From Paenibacillus ferrarius (GTDB lineage Bacteria; Bacillota; Bacilli; Paenibacillales; NBRC-103111): 64,000 nt of DNA. The notes under the pieces were generated by a model. The model had not been told where the DNA came from, ran no database searches, and saw only the letters and a program-made list of their open reading frames with translations. The position numbers were made by a program, and so were the translations under genes. The stretch lies in NCBI RefSeq assembly GCF_002027705.1, contig NZ_MBTG01000030.1, positions 1 through 64,000 of the forward strand, in the 5' to 3' direction. Shown piece by piece: positions 1 through 8,560 of this stretch (within the stretch, counting starts at the first letter, position 1; each line of letters starts with the position of its first letter).

Positions 1-52
1 CGTCGATGGTACTTGAACCGCAGGGTTCTGGGAGAGTAGAACGTTGCCAAGC
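1..52 (+). rRNA. rrf: 5S ribosomal RNA, 3' end only (partial)
   Basis: The first 52 bases match the 3' third of a Firmicute 5S rRNA: GATGGTAC, then the loop IV-V stem, GAGAGTAGAACG and the closing GCCAAGC. The 5' part lies outside the window. An rRNA operon just upstream of guaB is the arrangement known for rrnO of Bacillus subtilis near the origin, so the window probably begins at the end of a 16S-23S-5S operon. Confidence 0.9.
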
Positions 53-57
53 AAATA

Positions 58-99
58 TAGGAACCTTACATGGAGAAATCCGCGTAAGGTTCCTTTTCT
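58..99 (+). terminator. Rho-independent terminator of the rRNA operon
   Basis: Inverted repeat GGAACCTTAC ... GTAAGGTTCC followed by TTTTC, immediately behind the 5S 3' end. Confidence 0.85.
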
Positions 100-150
100 A
101 ATTGTGGATCGAATACCTCGAGCCAATAATTCGGATTAGCCGCAGCATGA

Positions 151-333
151 AACGGAACTAGGGTACGCTATTTTAGTTAAATGAGCTCAAATCCCACCCC
201 AAGCGGAACTACAGTACGCTAATTCCTTCAAAATGCTCAATCAATCGCTCGTTTTGAACAAATAGCGGATCGTAGTTCCGTTTCGATAGAAATTCCGCCT
301 ATTTTCCACATATAGCGGATTCTAGTTCCCTTT
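151..333. repeat. Four copies of a ~23-bp GGAACTA..CGCTA repeat, two in each orientation
   Basis: Copies lie at about 151-173 and 202-223 (read as CGGAACTA-NNNTACGCTA) and, inverted, at about 259-283 and 311-333 (read as TAGCGGAT-NNTAGTTCC). They are spaced about 50 bp apart in AT-rich DNA. The outer and inner pairs can form long cruciform or hairpin structures. No coding sequence was seen in 100-480. I infer a dispersed intergenic repeat family; no transposase is present. Confidence 0.7.
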
Positions 334-388
334 CTTATGAAAATCTAAACTTTTTATCCCAACCAATACAATCCAAGAAATAACAGAG

Positions 389-427
389 TCTTAATGGAAG
401 AAATTCCATCAAGGCTCTTTTTTTTAC
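389..427 (+). terminator. Hairpin with T-run
   Basis: AGAGTCTTAATGGAA pairs with TTCCATCAAGGCTCT (two G-U pairs allowed), followed by eight T. It lies in the gap between the rRNA operon and the lipoprotein gene; no gene is seen just upstream, so it may back up the rRNA terminator. Confidence 0.7.
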
Positions 428-480
428 ATCAGTACAATAGCGTGGAATAAACCATACTAGCCCTATGAGGAGGGATTGGT

Positions 481-1680
481 ATGTGTTTATCAACAAATAT
501 GAATAGGTTAAGTGTTATTCTTTTTGGGTGCATGGTGATTCAAGGAGTTACAGGTTGTTCGGCTAAGATGGATTCAATCAAGAATGAGATTAATCGAGCG
601 GAAAGTCTAAACGAATTAGAACACAAGATTCCTGCCTCTTTGCCGGAAACAAAAGCAATTAAGGCTGAAGTGAGTGCTCTCCCGACGAAGGCTGCAAAGC
701 AGGTTGTGAAAGGTATTTATGTATCCGCATGGTCCGCCGTGGGTAATAAATTTGAGCAACTCCTAACGCTGGTGGACCAAACGGATTTGAATGCGATGGT
801 TATCGATGTGAAAAACGATTCCGGACAAGTTACATATGCCTCTACGGTACCGGCAGTGAACGAAATTGGAGCGAACAGCAACGTTATTATTCAAGATCTG
901 AAAGCCAAGCTGCAAAGGTTGAAGGAGAAGAAGATCTATTCGATTGGGCGGGTTGTTGTTTTTAAAGATCCTTATTTGAGCAAGCAGAAAAGTAATTATG
1001 CCATGCAAAGCTTAGCAGGCGCTGTATGGAAAGATAACAAAGGTATAGCTTGGGTAGATCCCTATAAGGAAGCAGTGTGGGATTACAATATCCAGATTGC
1101 CAAGGAGGCAGCACAGCTGGGTTTTGACGAAATACAGTTTGATTATGTGAGGTTTCCTGAGAATGGGAAGCAGGTGGACAGAGAGGTCCAGTTCGATAAT
1201 CCGAACAAGTTGACGAAGGCTCAGGTCATTGAAGCTTTTCTCCAGAGAGCAAAGGAACAGGTTGGACAGCAGGCTTATTTATCAGCTGATGTGTTTGGTC
1301 TAACGACTTCTTCCGAGAATGATATGGGCATCGGACAAGAATGGGCTGGTATCAGCAAGCAAGTGAATTATATTTCCCCTATGTTATATCCATCCCACTA
1401 CTCAAACGGCATGTATGGTGTTAAGAACCCAGATTTACAGCCCTATGCCATTGTGAGTAAGGCTATTAGCGATGCCAATGGAAAGAACTTGCGGCTTAAG
1501 CAGGTCTCTAGTGAGGTAGCAGAAATCAGGCCTTGGTATCAAGATTTCACGGCAACATGGGTGAAGCCTCATAAGACTTATCGCGCTGCGGATGTGAATG
1601 AGCAAATTAAAGCGGCTAAGGAGCAAGGGGTGGAACAGTTTTTATTATGGAATTCGAATAGCAATTACTCCTATCGTTAA
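481..1680 (+). CDS. Putative glycoside hydrolase-like lipoprotein (DUF4015 type)
   Basis: A 399-residue exported protein. The N-terminus has a hydrophobic stretch ending in the lipobox VTGC with Cys26 as the probable lipidation site, so it should be anchored on the outer face of the membrane. After a charged linker (about 30-75) comes one domain starting at GIYVSAWSA and containing MVIDVKNDSG, GRVVVFKD and FDEIQFDYVRFP near residue 220. These are signatures of the DUF4015 putative glycosyl hydrolase family, thought to fold as a TIM barrel; the Asp in QFDYVRFP is the likely active-site region. Substrate is unknown, with peptidoglycan or a surface polysaccharide plausible. AGGAGGG seven bases ahead supports ATG 481; ATG 499 is a weaker alternative. 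Confidence 0.8.
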   Translation: MCLSTNMNRLSVILFGCMVIQGVTGCSAKMDSIKNEINRAESLNELEHKIPASLPETKAIKAEVSALPTKAAKQVVKGIYVSAWSAVGNKFEQLLTLVDQTDLNAMVIDVKNDSGQVTYASTVPAVNEIGANSNVIIQDLKAKLQRLKEKKIYSIGRVVVFKDPYLSKQKSNYAMQSLAGAVWKDNKGIAWVDPYKEAVWDYNIQIAKEAAQLGFDEIQFDYVRFPENGKQVDREVQFDNPNKLTKAQVIEAFLQRAKEQVGQQAYLSADVFGLTTSSENDMGIGQEWAGISKQVNYISPMLYPSHYSNGMYGVKNPDLQPYAIVSKAISDANGKNLRLKQVSSEVAEIRPWYQDFTATWVKPHKTYRAADVNEQIKAAKEQGVEQFLLWNSNSNYSYR

Positions 1681-1699
1681 CGGAATTGTCTTATTCGGA

Positions 1700-1730
1700 G
1701 AAAAGGCATCCCATTAGCGGAGCCTTTTCC
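1700..1730 (+). terminator. Hairpin terminator after the lipoprotein gene
   Basis: GAAAAGGC / GCCTTTTC inverted repeat with a 14-base loop. It has only a short T stretch and runs straight into the -35 box of the guaB promoter. Confidence 0.55.
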
Positions 1731-1760
1731 TTGACATGAAAAATAGGCTTTTGTTAAGAT
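1731..1760 (+). promoter_or_regulatory. Sigma-A promoter of guaB
   Basis: TTGACA at 1731-1736, an 18-base spacer, then TAAGAT at 1755-1760. The -35 box is a perfect consensus. No riboswitch-like fold is apparent in the short leader. Confidence 0.7.
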
Positions 1761-1827
1761 TGCAATCATATACAAAAATGAAGAACAGAAGCTTTATGCG
1801 AATCGACAGTTCTAAGGAGGAAATGTT

Positions 1828-3285
1828 GTGAGGGAAGACAAGTTTGGCAAGGAAGGCTTAACGTTTGATGATGTGCTGTTGGTGCCGAGAAAATCAGAAG
1901 TGTTCGGTAAGGAGATCGACGTTTCAACGGTTCTTGCACCCCATGTGAAATTAAATATCCCGTTTATTAGTTCGGCTATGGATACAGTGACGGAGTCATC
2001 GCTTGCTATTGCTATGGCACGTGAGGGCGGTATCGGGATTATCCATAAAAATATGACCATTGAGCTTCAAGCTGAGCATGTAGACCGTGTAAAGCGTTCG
2101 GAGAGCGGTGTAATTACGAATCCATTCTCGTTAACGCCTGAGCATCATGTGTATGATGCGGAAGAGCTAATGGCTAAATACCGGATTTCGGGTGTTCCCA
2201 TTGTGAATGATTCCAACAAACTTGTCGGCATATTGACGAATCGCGACTTGCGTTTTGTACATGACTATTCCATTAAGATTAAAGAAGTAATGACACAGGA
2301 GAATTTGGTCACAGCTCCGGTTGGAACTACGCTTCAGCAAGCTGAAGGAATCCTTCAAAAGCATAAGATTGAGAAGCTGCCGCTTGTAGACGACAATTTT
2401 GGTCTAAAAGGGTTAATCACGATTAAGGATATTGAGAAAGCTATTCAATTCCCTAATTCGGCCAAGGACGCACAAGGACGTTTATTAGTAGGCGCCGCTG
2501 TAGGAGTTGCTAAGGATGTGCTAGAGAGAGCGGCCGCGCTTGTAAAAGCCGGAATTGACGTTATCGTCGTAGATTCAGCGCATGGTCACCACATTAATAT
2601 TGCAGAAACGGTGAAAAAGCTTAGAGCGCAATATCCAGAGCTGCCAATCATCGCAGGCAACGTGGCGACGGGTGACGGTACACGTGATCTCATCCAAGCT
2701 GGAGCATCCATGGTGAAAGTCGGAATTGGACCTGGATCCATCTGTACAACGAGAGTTATTGCGGGGATCGGTGTTCCTCAAATTACGGCAATTTATGATT
2801 GCGCACAAGCCGCGGCAGAATTCGGAGTTCCGATCATCGCAGACGGCGGGATTAAGTATTCCGGTGATGTGGTCAAAGCGATTGCGGCGGGAGCAAGTGC
2901 GGTTATGATCGGCAGTCTTTTTGCTGGAACGGATGAAAGCCCAGGCGAGTCAGAGATTTTCCAAGGCCGTAAATTCAAAGTATATCGGGGCATGGGATCT
3001 TTAGGGGCGATGAAGGAAGGTAGCAAGGATCGTTACTTCCAAGAGAATGAGTCTAAGCTTGTTCCTGAGGGTATCGAAGGCCGTGTTGCCTACAAAGGGC
3101 CAATGGCAGATACGGTGTACCAACTTGTGGGCGGTTTGCGTTCCGGTATGGGGTATTGCGGTGCTAGGAACATTTCCGAGTTGATTCACGATACGCAATT
3201 TATTCGAATCACTGGGGCCGGCTTAAAAGAGAGCCACCCTCACGATATTCAAATTACGAAAGAAGCACCAAACTATTCGATGTAA
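1828..3285 (+). CDS. guaB: IMP dehydrogenase
   Basis: Oxidises IMP to XMP with NAD+, the committed step of GMP synthesis in the cytoplasm. The 485-residue length is typical. LTFDDVLLVP opens the TIM barrel, two CBS domains occupy about 95-205, and GPGSICTTRVI carries the catalytic Cys and loop. The flap region has GMGSLGAM and the C-terminus shows the family's YKGPMADTVYQLVGGLRSGMGY. GTG at 1828 is chosen because AAGGAGG ends seven bases before it; an ATG at 1823 runs into a stop at once. It is the first gene of the guaB-dacA-pdxST-serS series known from the origin-proximal region of Bacillus. It stands alone with its own promoter and terminator. Confidence 0.98.
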   Translation: MREDKFGKEGLTFDDVLLVPRKSEVFGKEIDVSTVLAPHVKLNIPFISSAMDTVTESSLAIAMAREGGIGIIHKNMTIELQAEHVDRVKRSESGVITNPFSLTPEHHVYDAEELMAKYRISGVPIVNDSNKLVGILTNRDLRFVHDYSIKIKEVMTQENLVTAPVGTTLQQAEGILQKHKIEKLPLVDDNFGLKGLITIKDIEKAIQFPNSAKDAQGRLLVGAAVGVAKDVLERAAALVKAGIDVIVVDSAHGHHINIAETVKKLRAQYPELPIIAGNVATGDGTRDLIQAGASMVKVGIGPGSICTTRVIAGIGVPQITAIYDCAQAAAEFGVPIIADGGIKYSGDVVKAIAAGASAVMIGSLFAGTDESPGESEIFQGRKFKVYRGMGSLGAMKEGSKDRYFQENESKLVPEGIEGRVAYKGPMADTVYQLVGGLRSGMGYCGARNISELIHDTQFIRITGAGLKESHPHDIQITKEAPNYSM

Positions 3286-3308
3286 TTGTCATAATATAAT
3301 TAAAATTT

Positions 3309-3344
3309 AAGGCGTGGGAATTGAACCTGCGTCTTCTTTTTTTT
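3309..3344 (+). terminator. Rho-independent terminator of guaB
   Basis: AAGGCGTGGG pairs with CCTGCGTCTT using G-U pairs, followed by an eight-T run. Confidence 0.75.
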
Positions 3345-3403
3345 GTCTATAAGGGTGTGTTACAATATTAACGGTCATTATAAATGCTAGGGAGAGTGGA
3401 ATT

Positions 3404-4765
3404 GTGAAATTTTTGCGTTTTACAAAGAAAAAGGTTGTTTTGGTGCTAGGTATAAGTTTAATTGCTCAATCCTTACTTTTACATATACAACCAACCTACG
3501 CTGCCGATACCAAGAAACCAGCAGCAACAGCAACACCAACACCAGCAGCAACGACAACGGCGACATCGCCAACAGCAGCACTGAATGAGCCCAAAATTGC
3601 AGCAAAATCAGCCATTATTATGGAAGCTAGCACAGGGGCTGTACTTTATGAATTCAATGCGGACGAGGCTTACCCTCCGGCGAGCATGGCCAAGATGATG
3701 ACAGAGTATCTTGCGATGGAAAGTATTAAAGATGGCAAATATAAATGGGATTCACCCGTGACGGCAAGTAAAAATGCAGCGGACGTCATAGGTTCCGGTC
3801 AATTGATTGCCGCGAATGAAACGCTGACGTTTAAAGATATGTTTAATGCAATGTCTATTTATTCCGCGAATGATGCTTCTGTGGCCTTTGCTGAGCTGCT
3901 TGGAGGCACCGAAGAGAATTTTGCGAAAATGATGAATGAGAAGGCCAAAGAACTCGGGATGTCGGACAAGGCCCATTTCATTAGTGCTACTGGACTGTCC
4001 CGTTCTGATCTTAAGAACCCACCGGCATCTATTGATGGTGAGACTAAGATGACTGCTCGGGATTCAGCAACCCTTGCCTATAATATCCTTAAGGATCATA
4101 AGGAAATACTAGAATTCACGAAAATTCCTTCATTGAAACTTAGACCTACGGACAAAACGCCAATGATCAATTGGAACTGGATGCTGGAAGGAAACCAGAC
4201 GAATGCGAATTTCAAAAAGTACTCGTATGCAGGTCTTGATGGTTTGAAAACAGGCTCTACGGATGATGCAGGCTATTGCTTCACAGGAACGGCAGAAAAA
4301 AATGGTATGCGCCTAATCACGGTTGTTATGGGAACTAAGACGGAGCCGGAACGATTCAATGAAACGAGGAAGCTGCTCGATTATGGATTTAATAATTTCG
4401 AAATGAAACCTTTCCTTAATGCCAAACAAGAAATAGATTCTTTGAAATTCGTAAACATTAAGAAAGGTGTTCAAACGCAAGTACCTCTTGTTACGAAAAC
4501 GGGACTAACGTTCATCGCAAGAAAAGGTGCGAAGGATACCGATTTCACCATCAAGGCAGAAGCGGCTGAAGAAAGCAAATTAGTAGCTCCTATTACGAAG
4601 GGCGATACGCTTGGCAAAGTGAAAGTCAGCTACAATGGTCAAGAAAAAACAGTTGATCTTATTGCCAATGACGACGTGCAAAAGGGCAGCTGGATTCGAC
4701 TCTTGTTCCGCTCCTTAACAAACTTCTTCAGCGATATGTTTAAAGGGATCAAAGGCGGCTCCTAG
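3404..4765 (+). CDS. dacA: D-alanyl-D-alanine carboxypeptidase (penicillin-binding protein 5 type)
   Basis: Removes the terminal D-Ala from peptidoglycan pentapeptides and so limits cross-linking. The 453-residue protein has a signal peptide ending near AYA-A (about residue 33), then an unusual Ala/Thr/Pro-rich linker (about 40-65). The peptidase S11 motifs are all present: SMAK (SxxK, nucleophile Ser), SAN (SxN) and KTGST (KTG). A C-terminal beta-rich domain and an amphipathic tail (WIRLLFRSLTNFFSDMFKG) probably anchor it to the outer membrane face. GTG 3404 follows GGGAGAG. Its position behind guaB matches Bacillus. Nothing in the sequence suggests an inactive enzyme. Confidence 0.96.
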   Translation: MKFLRFTKKKVVLVLGISLIAQSLLLHIQPTYAADTKKPAATATPTPAATTTATSPTAALNEPKIAAKSAIIMEASTGAVLYEFNADEAYPPASMAKMMTEYLAMESIKDGKYKWDSPVTASKNAADVIGSGQLIAANETLTFKDMFNAMSIYSANDASVAFAELLGGTEENFAKMMNEKAKELGMSDKAHFISATGLSRSDLKNPPASIDGETKMTARDSATLAYNILKDHKEILEFTKIPSLKLRPTDKTPMINWNWMLEGNQTNANFKKYSYAGLDGLKTGSTDDAGYCFTGTAEKNGMRLITVVMGTKTEPERFNETRKLLDYGFNNFEMKPFLNAKQEIDSLKFVNIKKGVQTQVPLVTKTGLTFIARKGAKDTDFTIKAEAAEESKLVAPITKGDTLGKVKVSYNGQEKTVDLIANDDVQKGSWIRLLFRSLTNFFSDMFKGIKGGS

Positions 4766-4885
4766 ACCAGAAAATGGGTTGTATAATGCCCATCCTTCAT
4801 GTAAAATGATTGTTTAGAAGTTTACTATCGAATCGTGCAGGAAACTGCATGAAATTGGCATAAAAGGTATAGGAGGAAATAAAGA

Positions 4886-5767
4886 ATGGAAACAGGAACA
4901 TCCCGCGTTAAAACAGGTATGGCTGAAATGCAAAAAGGCGGCGTCATCATGGACGTCATGAATGCTGAACAAGCAAAAATCGCAGAAGCAGCTGGTGCAT
5001 CCGCAGTTATGGCGCTCGAGCGCGTACCTGCTGACATTCGTGCTGCCGGCGGCGTATCCCGCATGGCTGATCCAACAATCGTAGAAGATGTAATGAGAGT
5101 GGTTTCGATTCCTGTTATGGCGAAAGCCAGAATCGGGCATTTCGTAGAAGCAAAAGTCCTAGAATCTCTAGGTGTTGACTATATCGATGAGAGTGAAGTT
5201 TTGACGCCTGCGGATGAAGTTTTCCACATCAACAAACGTGACTTCACGGTTCCTTTCGTATGTGGTTGTCGTGATCTTGGCGAAGCTTTGCGTCGTATTG
5301 GTGAAGGTGCATCCATGCTTCGTACCAAAGGCGAGCCAGGAACAGGCAATATCGTAGAAGCTGTGCGCCACATGCGTACGATTCAAGGCCAAATCCGCAA
5401 AATTCAAGGAATGTCCAAGGATGAGCTGATGTTTGAAGCTAAGAATCTTGGAGCTCCTTATGAATTGTTGTTGCAAGTCCATGAATCAGGCAAATTGCCT
5501 GTTGTTAACTTTGCTGCCGGCGGTGTAGCTACACCTGCTGATGCTGCGCTTATGATGCACCTTGGTTCTGATGGTGTATTCGTTGGATCGGGTATTTTCA
5601 AATCCGACAGCCCTGAGAAATTTGCCAAAGCAATCGTAGAGGCAGTAACTCACTACACAGATTACAAATTAATCGCTGAAATCTCCAAAAACCTGGGTAC
5701 CCCTATGAAGGGAATCGAAATTTCCAAGCTTCAAGCTTCCGAGCGTATGCAGGAGCGCGGCTGGTAA
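4886..5767 (+). CDS. pdxS: Pyridoxal 5'-phosphate synthase, synthase subunit
   Basis: Forms PLP from ribose 5-phosphate, glyceraldehyde 3-phosphate and ammonia delivered by PdxT, in a dodecamer with PdxT (DXP-independent vitamin B6 pathway). The 293-residue length is standard. The sequence has the hallmark GGVIMDVMNAEQA start, MALERVPADIRA, MAKARIGHFVEA and NFAAGGVATPADAALMM, plus the phosphate-binding GSGIF near residue 235. AGGAGG lies nine bases before ATG 4886. It overlaps pdxT by one base (TAATG), which indicates translational coupling and a fixed subunit ratio. Confidence 0.98.
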   Translation: METGTSRVKTGMAEMQKGGVIMDVMNAEQAKIAEAAGASAVMALERVPADIRAAGGVSRMADPTIVEDVMRVVSIPVMAKARIGHFVEAKVLESLGVDYIDESEVLTPADEVFHINKRDFTVPFVCGCRDLGEALRRIGEGASMLRTKGEPGTGNIVEAVRHMRTIQGQIRKIQGMSKDELMFEAKNLGAPYELLLQVHESGKLPVVNFAAGGVATPADAALMMHLGSDGVFVGSGIFKSDSPEKFAKAIVEAVTHYTDYKLIAEISKNLGTPMKGIEISKLQASERMQERGW

Positions 5768-6345
5768 TGACGAAGATTGGGGTTCTCGCGCTGCAAGGCG
5801 CGGTAGCGGAGCATATTCGCGGTATTGAGAAGGCGGGTGCCGAGGGCGTTGTTGTGAAACGCACGGAGCAGTTAGCCGAACTAGATGGCATTATTCTACC
5901 CGGTGGAGAGAGTACGACTATCGGCAAGCTGATGCGCACCTATGGATTCATCGAGGCGCTTCAGGCTTTTTCTGCGGCAGGCAAGCCGATTTTCGGGACC
6001 TGCGCGGGTTTGATTGTGATCGCGAAAGAGATCACCGGACAGCCGGAAGCCCACCTTGGGCTGATGGATATCACGGTGGCTCGCAACGCGTTCGGGCGTC
6101 AACGCGAAAGCTTTGAGACGGACTTGCCGATCAAAGGCATCGACGAGAACGTTCGCGCGGTCTTCATCCGTGCTCCACTGATCGAGAAAGTGGGACCGGA
6201 TGTGGATGTGCTGGCTACGTATGACGGCCAGATCGTTGCGGCGCAGCAAGGGCATCTCCTTGCGGCCTCTTTCCATCCTGAGCTGACGGACGATTTCCGT
6301 CTGCACAGCTATTTCTTGGATATGGTAAAGCAAAGACAAGCATAA
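5767..6345 (+). CDS. pdxT: Pyridoxal 5'-phosphate synthase, glutaminase subunit
   Basis: Class I glutamine amidotransferase that hydrolyses glutamine and channels ammonia to PdxS. The 192 residues start with KIGVLALQGAVAEH. GGESTTIGKL forms the oxyanion region, FGTCAGLI carries the nucleophilic Cys, and SFHPELTDD carries the catalytic His-Glu pair. ATG 5767 overlaps the pdxS stop codon and has no separate strong ribosome binding site, so it is presumably read by coupling. The operon ends at the hairpin just downstream. Confidence 0.97.
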   Translation: MTKIGVLALQGAVAEHIRGIEKAGAEGVVVKRTEQLAELDGIILPGGESTTIGKLMRTYGFIEALQAFSAAGKPIFGTCAGLIVIAKEITGQPEAHLGLMDITVARNAFGRQRESFETDLPIKGIDENVRAVFIRAPLIEKVGPDVDVLATYDGQIVAAQQGHLLAASFHPELTDDFRLHSYFLDMVKQRQA

Positions 6346-6353
6346 TTAATGGT

Positions 6354-6400
6354 ACAAGCACCTTGAACTCACCGGAGTGCCGGTAAAGGTGCTTGCTTCC
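6354..6400 (+). terminator. Strong hairpin after pdxT
   Basis: Outer stem AAGCACCTT / AAGGTGCTT encloses an inner stem ACCGG / CCGGT. The tail is only moderately T-rich. It lies in the 91-base pdxT-serS gap. That gap is too short for, and lacks the features of, the T-box leader often seen before serS. Confidence 0.65.
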
Positions 6401-6436
6401 ATATTCTAACCATTTTGCGCTAACGGAGGAATCTCC

Positions 6437-7717
6437 TTGTTTGATGTAAAGTTACTTCGCAGTGATCTGGCAGCGGTACAAGCTGCAATGCAAAACCGAG
6501 GAAAACAAATTGAAGAGCTTAACGGCTTCACGGAGCTCGATATTAAGCGTAGAGAGCTTCTGCAAGAAACAGAGCAGCTCAAAAACCGCCGGAATACCGT
6601 GTCCCAAGAGGTTGCTGGCCGCAAAAGAGCCGGCGAGAATGCAGACGATCTGATTCAGGAAATGAAGATCGTCGGAGACCGAATTAAAGAGCTCGATGAC
6701 GAGATTCGCATCTTGGATGAGTCCTTGCAGCATGTCCTGCTCGCTATCCCGAATATGCCCCATTCCAGCGTGCCTGTTGGCCGCACAGAAGAAGAGAATG
6801 TGGAGCTTCGCCGCGTAGGCGATATTCCTCAGTTCGATTTTGAAGTGAAGCCGCATTGGGAAGTTGCGCAGGAGCTAGGCATTCTGGATTTCGAAGCTGC
6901 GGCGAAGGTGACGGGATCGCGTTTTGTGTTCTACAAGGGCCTCGGCGCAAGGCTGGAGCGGGCGTTAATTAACTTCATGATGGACCTGCACAGCGATGAG
7001 CATGGCTATGAAGAAATGCTGCCTCCTTATATCGTAAACCGTGACAGCTTAACGGGCACAGGCCAGCTTCCAAAGTTCGAGGAAGATGTGTTTAAAGTAG
7101 AGAATTCGGATTTATTCCTGATTCCGACTGCGGAAGTTCCGGTAACCAACTATCACCGTGAAGATATTTTAACCAATGAACAGCTGCCTGTTAATTTCGT
7201 CGCGTTCAGTGCTTGTTTCCGCTCGGAAGCAGGATCTGCGGGTCGAGATACGAGAGGGCTGATCAGACAGCACCAATTCAACAAAATTGAGCTCGTTAAG
7301 CTTGTTAAGCCCGAAGACTCCTATGAGGAGCTAGAGAAGCTTACAGGGCATGCTGAGCGCGTCTTACAGCTCCTGGGTCTGCCATACCGTGTGCTGTCTC
7401 TCTGCACAGGAGACATTGGCTTCACATCGGCGAAGACGTACGACTTGGAGGTATGGCTGCCGAACAGCGCAGCTTACCGCGAGATCTCGTCCTGCAGTAA
7501 CTTCGAGGACTTCCAAGCTCGCAGAGCTAATATTCGTTTCCGCCGCGATGCGAAAGCGAAGCCGGAATTCGTACATACATTGAACGGATCAGGTTTAGCG
7601 CTTGGACGCACAGTGGCAGCCATCCTTGAGAACTATCAGCAAGCGGACGGTTCGATCGTCGTGCCGGACGTCCTAATTCCTTACATGAATGGCATTAAAG
7701 TGATCTCAAAAAAATAA
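6437..7717 (+). CDS. serS: Serine--tRNA ligase
   Basis: Charges tRNA-Ser with serine. The 426-residue class II synthetase has the N-terminal antiparallel coiled coil (about 25-100) that grips the long variable arm of tRNA-Ser, followed by the catalytic core. Motif 2 is near CFRSEAGSAGRDTRGLIRQHQF and motif 3 contains NGSGLALGRT. TTG 6437 is taken as the start because GGAGGA ends six bases before it and the product opens with FDVKLLRSD as in other SerRS. It is followed directly by a tRNA-Ser gene with its own promoter. Confidence 0.97.
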   Translation: MFDVKLLRSDLAAVQAAMQNRGKQIEELNGFTELDIKRRELLQETEQLKNRRNTVSQEVAGRKRAGENADDLIQEMKIVGDRIKELDDEIRILDESLQHVLLAIPNMPHSSVPVGRTEEENVELRRVGDIPQFDFEVKPHWEVAQELGILDFEAAAKVTGSRFVFYKGLGARLERALINFMMDLHSDEHGYEEMLPPYIVNRDSLTGTGQLPKFEEDVFKVENSDLFLIPTAEVPVTNYHREDILTNEQLPVNFVAFSACFRSEAGSAGRDTRGLIRQHQFNKIELVKLVKPEDSYEELEKLTGHAERVLQLLGLPYRVLSLCTGDIGFTSAKTYDLEVWLPNSAAYREISSCSNFEDFQARRANIRFRRDAKAKPEFVHTLNGSGLALGRTVAAILENYQQADGSIVVPDVLIPYMNGIKVISKK

Positions 7718-7720
7718 TAC

Positions 7721-7750
7721 TTGATTCTACCCAAGAATTTATGCTACAAT
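7721..7750 (+). promoter_or_regulatory. Promoter of tRNA-Ser
   Basis: TTGATT at 7721-7726 and TACAAT at 7745-7750 with an 18-base spacer and a TG-like extended -10 (TGCTACAAT). Downstream, GTCTCCC-TACT-GGGAGAC at about 7773-7790 forms a tight hairpin ahead of the tRNA. Confidence 0.65.
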
Positions 7751-7800
7751 GCTTTTTGTCACTGCACAAGGTTGTCTCCCTACTGGGAGACAGCTATCGT

Positions 7801-7887
7801 GGAGAGGTGGTCGAGTGGTTTAAGGCAGCGGTCTTGAAAACCGCCGAGGTCGCAAGGTCTCCGTGGGTTCGAATCCCACCCTCTCCG
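7801..7887 (+). tRNA. tRNA-Ser (UGA anticodon)
   Basis: Acceptor stem GGAGAGG / CCTCTCC with discriminator G at 7887, a D-arm, an anticodon loop CTTGAAA giving anticodon TGA, the long class II variable arm (CGAGGTCGCAAGGTCTCC) and a T-arm with GGTTCGAATCC. CCA is not encoded. It decodes UCA and related Ser codons. Adjacent serS makes this a serine-charging pair. Confidence 0.96.
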
Positions 7888-7912
7888 TAACCATGGTAAT
7901 ACCCCAACTAAG

Positions 7913-7950
7913 AAGTCATGCGATTCCTTTGAATCGTGTGGCTTTTTTTG
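7913..7950 (+). terminator. Terminator of tRNA-Ser
   Basis: AGTCATGCGATTC / GAATCGTGTGGCT hairpin with a four-base loop, followed by seven T. Confidence 0.85.
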
Positions 7951-8026
7951 TTGTCGAAATCCTCATTTATTGGGAGGGATAAAAGACGGCGCGCCTCGGC
8001 ATTTTATACATGTGGAGGTGTTACCT

Positions 8027-8374
8027 ATGAGCAATAATGACAAGCTAACCGTAAATCAAGCCGAACTCGTAAGCGAGTGGGCTCGAGTACTCCCGACAAC
8101 GCTGCAGCCAACCGATCAGGCGCGTGTATGGGCCGATGAGGCCGATTCTAACGCACTGTGGGTTCATATTATGGCCGCAGGGCATACGGGCTACACCATC
8201 GATTTTAAGGTCACCTACGTTGATGACAGAGAGATTAAGGTCGAACTGACAGACGTGCAGCAGGGGACGAAGCACATTGATGAGCGCGGCGATGTCGTGC
8301 AGAATCTGATCGATGACTATATTCGTCATATCCATGAATGCGCGCAAGCTTTGCAGAAAGTCACACACGCCTAG
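8027..8374 (+). CDS. Hypothetical protein, 115 residues
   Basis: I do not recognise the family. ATG 8027 is chosen over an upstream in-frame start at 7970 because GGAGGTG lies six bases before it and the upstream extension has no ribosome binding site. The product is soluble, with no signal peptide or membrane segment, and mixes acidic and hydrophobic residues (WADEADSNALWVHIM near residues 35-50). A C-terminal helix runs to the end. It starts a string of three closely spaced small genes, the last of which is SspP-like, so a sporulation-related role is possible but only inferred from position. Confidence 0.65.
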   Translation: MSNNDKLTVNQAELVSEWARVLPTTLQPTDQARVWADEADSNALWVHIMAAGHTGYTIDFKVTYVDDREIKVELTDVQQGTKHIDERGDVVQNLIDDYIRHIHECAQALQKVTHA

Positions 8375-8395
8375 TTGCGAAAGGGAGAGCTCACC

Positions 8396-8545
8396 ATGAC
8401 CAAACAGAAAGCAGTCGATAAAAACTTGCAGAATGTTGCCAAGGATTTCGAGGCTAGCCCCGTGAACAGTCATCATGCCCAACAGGTTCAGCAGAAAGTG
8501 AATGATCATAGACATCAAGATGCGCTTAATCACGAAGAAAACTAG
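8396..8545 (+). CDS. Small hydrophilic protein, 49 residues
   Basis: ATG 8396 follows AAGGGAGA with proper spacing and the frame closes at TAG 8543-8545. The product is rich in Gln, Asn, His and Lys (QQVQQKVNDHRHQDALNHEE) and has no hydrophobic segment, a composition typical of minor acid-soluble spore proteins. I cannot assign it to a named family. It is sandwiched between an unknown gene (22 bases upstream) and an SspP-like gene (15 bases downstream), so the three are probably co-transcribed. Confidence 0.55.
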   Translation: MTKQKAVDKNLQNVAKDFEASPVNSHHAQQVQQKVNDHRHQDALNHEEN

Positions 8546-8560
8546 AGAGGTGGTCTACCT

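Noticed and set aside
4776..4797. Terminator after dacA
   Set aside because: ATGGG / CCCAT gives only a short stem and there is no T-run.
6346..6436. T-box leader of serS
   Set aside because: The gap is 91 bases, too short, and has no T-box sequence; only a hairpin with a weak T tail is present.
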